IMG/VR virus record: IMGVR_UViG_3300027906_000054
Span: 1-38,788 of that record
Strand: one strand, 5' to 3'
DNA length: 38,788 nt
Source: a virus
Positions 37,215-38,788 of this stretch are shown here, one piece after another. A program made the position numbers and the translations under genes. The notes under the pieces were generated by a model. That model saw nothing but the letters and a program-made list of their open reading frames with translations. It was not told the origin of the DNA and ran no database searches. How positions within the stretch are numbered: position 1 is the stretch's first letter; the number at the start of each line of letters is the position of its first letter.

Positions 37215-38788
37215 TGTAGCGAGAACCGACACCTTTGAATCTCAAAGGGTCAAGATTAACACACTTAGTTCTCAACTCTTTTCTGTTACTTCAGGAGGGT
37301 CTAACCTCTCAACAGGATTATTGAGATTAGGTGATGGAACTGTAGCAGCTCCTTCTCTAGCGTTTACTAATGATACTCAGTTGGGTGTCTATAGACCTTC
37401 TGCTGGAGTGATTGGATTTGCACATGCCAGTAAGAAGATATCAGATCTATCTGCTACTGCTACAAAGTATTATCGAGATTTTATTATTGAGAAGAATAGT
37501 CTTGATAGTCAGTATGTTTCTATTCTTACGGCTGGTGAAAACTATGATGGTGGTACGTATGCTAGTGTCCCTGCTTTAGGTGGTACTGGTGACGGTGCTT
37601 TATTGGGTATTGAAGTTGATGGATTTAATGGATCAGTAACCAATCAAGGATCTGGATATGATCCTGGTGTTTATCAGAACATTGCATTGATTGGTGGAAC
37701 TGGTACTGGAGCATTATTTGATTTCACTGTTCCTGAAATATCTGGTTCTGTAACAAATGGTGGTGATAACTATACGCCAGGTACTTACAGTAACATTGCT
37801 ATTACAGGTGGTTCTGGTACAAACTTACAAGGAACATTTGTAGTTGATGCTATTGATGGTGTATTAACTGCTGGTTCAAACTATCCAAATGGTACTTGGA
37901 GAAGTATTTCTGTTACAGGTGGTACTGGATCTAATGGTCTTGTTGATTTAGTTGTATCAAATGGTTCTATTCAGGATTTCTCTGGAGGAGTTGGAGCAAG
38001 TGTATGGGTATCTGGTACAGGATTTGCAGTAAATGATGTAATAGGTGCAACAATTGCTGTTGCTGGTACACAGACATTTGTACTTAAAGCTGCTAGTGGT
38101 AAATATTATCTTGATGGATCTCAAGTTGATAACTTTAATTTATTAAAAGGAAAAACATACGTCTTCAATTTGAATGACAGCACTGTTGCTGGTCATCCAC
38201 TGTTTTTCTCTACAACACAGGACGATACTGCTAGTATTAGCACAGACGGAATTACATACACATTAGATGGTTCTAATGTGAATACAACAGATTGGCTTGC
38301 TAACTATCAATCTGCTACTACTAGACAAATAACTTGGGTAGTTCCTGCTGCTCCTGTAACAGACAATCTTTACGTTAGTTGTTCTCTCCATGCTAATATG
38401 GGAGCAGGAGTTACATTAACTGATGCAACAACAGGTTCTGGATTTGGATATACTATTTCAAAGGTTCCAGGTAAAGTTAGTGAAGTTAATATTACTCAGT
38501 CAGGCGAAAATTATACTTCTGGTGATGCTTGTGGGGTAGCAGGTACAGATTTGATGGCTTCGGCTGCTGTTGGTGCTGGTGTAACAGGTTCTGGATTTGT
38601 ATACACATTGGGTGGCGCAACAATGGGTGCTGTCCAAACTCTTGATAATATTCCCAACTATGGTAGCGGATACACTGGAGGAGACGTTCTAACGCTTCCA
38701 GCAGCGGTTACAAACGTATCTACTATCGCTAGAGGTGAATTAGACTTTACGGGTGTTAACTTCGTCTCTAACGCTGGTATACAGACTC
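37201..38788 (+). CDS. Tail-fibre-like protein with Gly-rich repeats and a cupredoxin-like domain (partial)
   Basis: At least 529 residues; the frame is open to the end of the window. MPAINVARTDTFESQRVKIN at the N-terminus and QLGVYRPSAGVIGFAHASKK (about 60-79) are typical of phage fibre attachment regions. Residues about 100-255 hold tandem repeats of about 36-40 residues built on GGTGTGALxxxxVxxGSVTN and GSGYxPGTYxNIAITGG. Residues about 302-405 look like a cupredoxin-type beta sandwich with H332, C394, H397 and M400 in the order of a type 1 copper site. ATG 37201 overlaps the preceding gene by 14 bases. Copper binding is inference from residue order only. Confidence 0.75.
   Translation, partial: MPAINVARTDTFESQRVKINTLSSQLFSVTSGGSNLSTGLLRLGDGTVAAPSLAFTNDTQLGVYRPSAGVIGFAHASKKISDLSATATKYYRDFIIEKNSLDSQYVSILTAGENYDGGTYASVPALGGTGDGALLGIEVDGFNGSVTNQGSGYDPGVYQNIALIGGTGTGALFDFTVPEISGSVTNGGDNYTPGTYSNIAITGGSGTNLQGTFVVDAIDGVLTAGSNYPNGTWRSISVTGGTGSNGLVDLVVSNGSIQDFSGGVGASVWVSGTGFAVNDVIGATIAVAGTQTFVLKAASGKYYLDGSQVDNFNLLKGKTYVFNLNDSTVAGHPLFFSTTQDDTASISTDGITYTLDGSNVNTTDWLANYQSATTRQITWVVPAAPVTDNLYVSCSLHANMGAGVTLTDATTGSGFGYTISKVPGKVSEVNITQSGENYTSGDACGVAGTDLMASAAVGAGVTGSGFVYTLGGATMGAVQTLDNIPNYGSGYTGGDVLTLPAAVTNVSTIARGELDFTGVNFVSNAGIQT

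Noticed and set aside
1-38788. Integrase, attachment sites, CRISPR arrays or insertion sequences
   Set aside because: None seen: no recombinase motifs, no direct repeats with regular spacers, no terminal inverted repeats that flank a transposase.

Overview
The window looks like a segment of a T4-like myovirus that infects marine cyanobacteria (Synechococcus or Prochlorococcus). Three things point that way. The right half carries a T4-type baseplate block: a gp25 homologue, a gp6 homologue, a giant protein in the gp7 position, a gp8 homologue and a DUF4815 fibre-type protein. Genes there are preceded by TATAAATA-like sequences, as at T4 late promoters. The left half holds many very small genes, several of which I recognise from memory as typical of cyanophages. 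No integrase, tRNA, rRNA, CRISPR array or insertion sequence was seen. All family assignments are by eye, without database searches.

Layout. (1) 1-2,600: the end of an unknown gene, then a translationally coupled cluster of an HNH-type protein, a DNA methyltransferase, a small membrane protein and a second methyltransferase. (2) 2,600-6,110: a string of tiny, mostly acidic proteins joined by ATGA, TAATG or TGATG overlaps. (3) 6,110-7,630: one minus-strand gene with its own terminator, a cysteine-repeat protein, a membrane protein and a 380-base gene-free stretch with DnaA-box-like dyads. (4) 7,630-11,800: a dense array of small genes, most with its own promoter and terminator. (5) 11,800-14,420: a probable GIY-YIG-like protein, then small tail-associated genes including a PAAR-like protein and a SET-domain protein. 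(6) 14,448-38,788: the baseplate and tail-fibre genes; the last gene runs off the window.

The most striking regulatory pattern is a repeated bipartite promoter-like module in the left half: a 20-base element close to CCAGTTGACAAACTGKCACA followed by a TATAAT-like hexamer whose first base lies 38-40 bases after the start of the AACTG core. I count twelve copies at that distance and one with a 59-base gap. In several copies the terminator of the preceding gene lies between the element and the hexamer. The module is absent from the baseplate block, which has late-type TATAAATA/CTAAATAC sequences instead. A second pattern is four inverted pairs of DnaA-box-like 9-mers within 2 kb.

How the genes may work together (inference): the left half would be expressed early or mid-infection from the bipartite promoters to reprogramme the host and modify phage DNA. 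The right half would be expressed late to build the baseplate and its fibres. Most small proteins have no function that can be read from the sequence.
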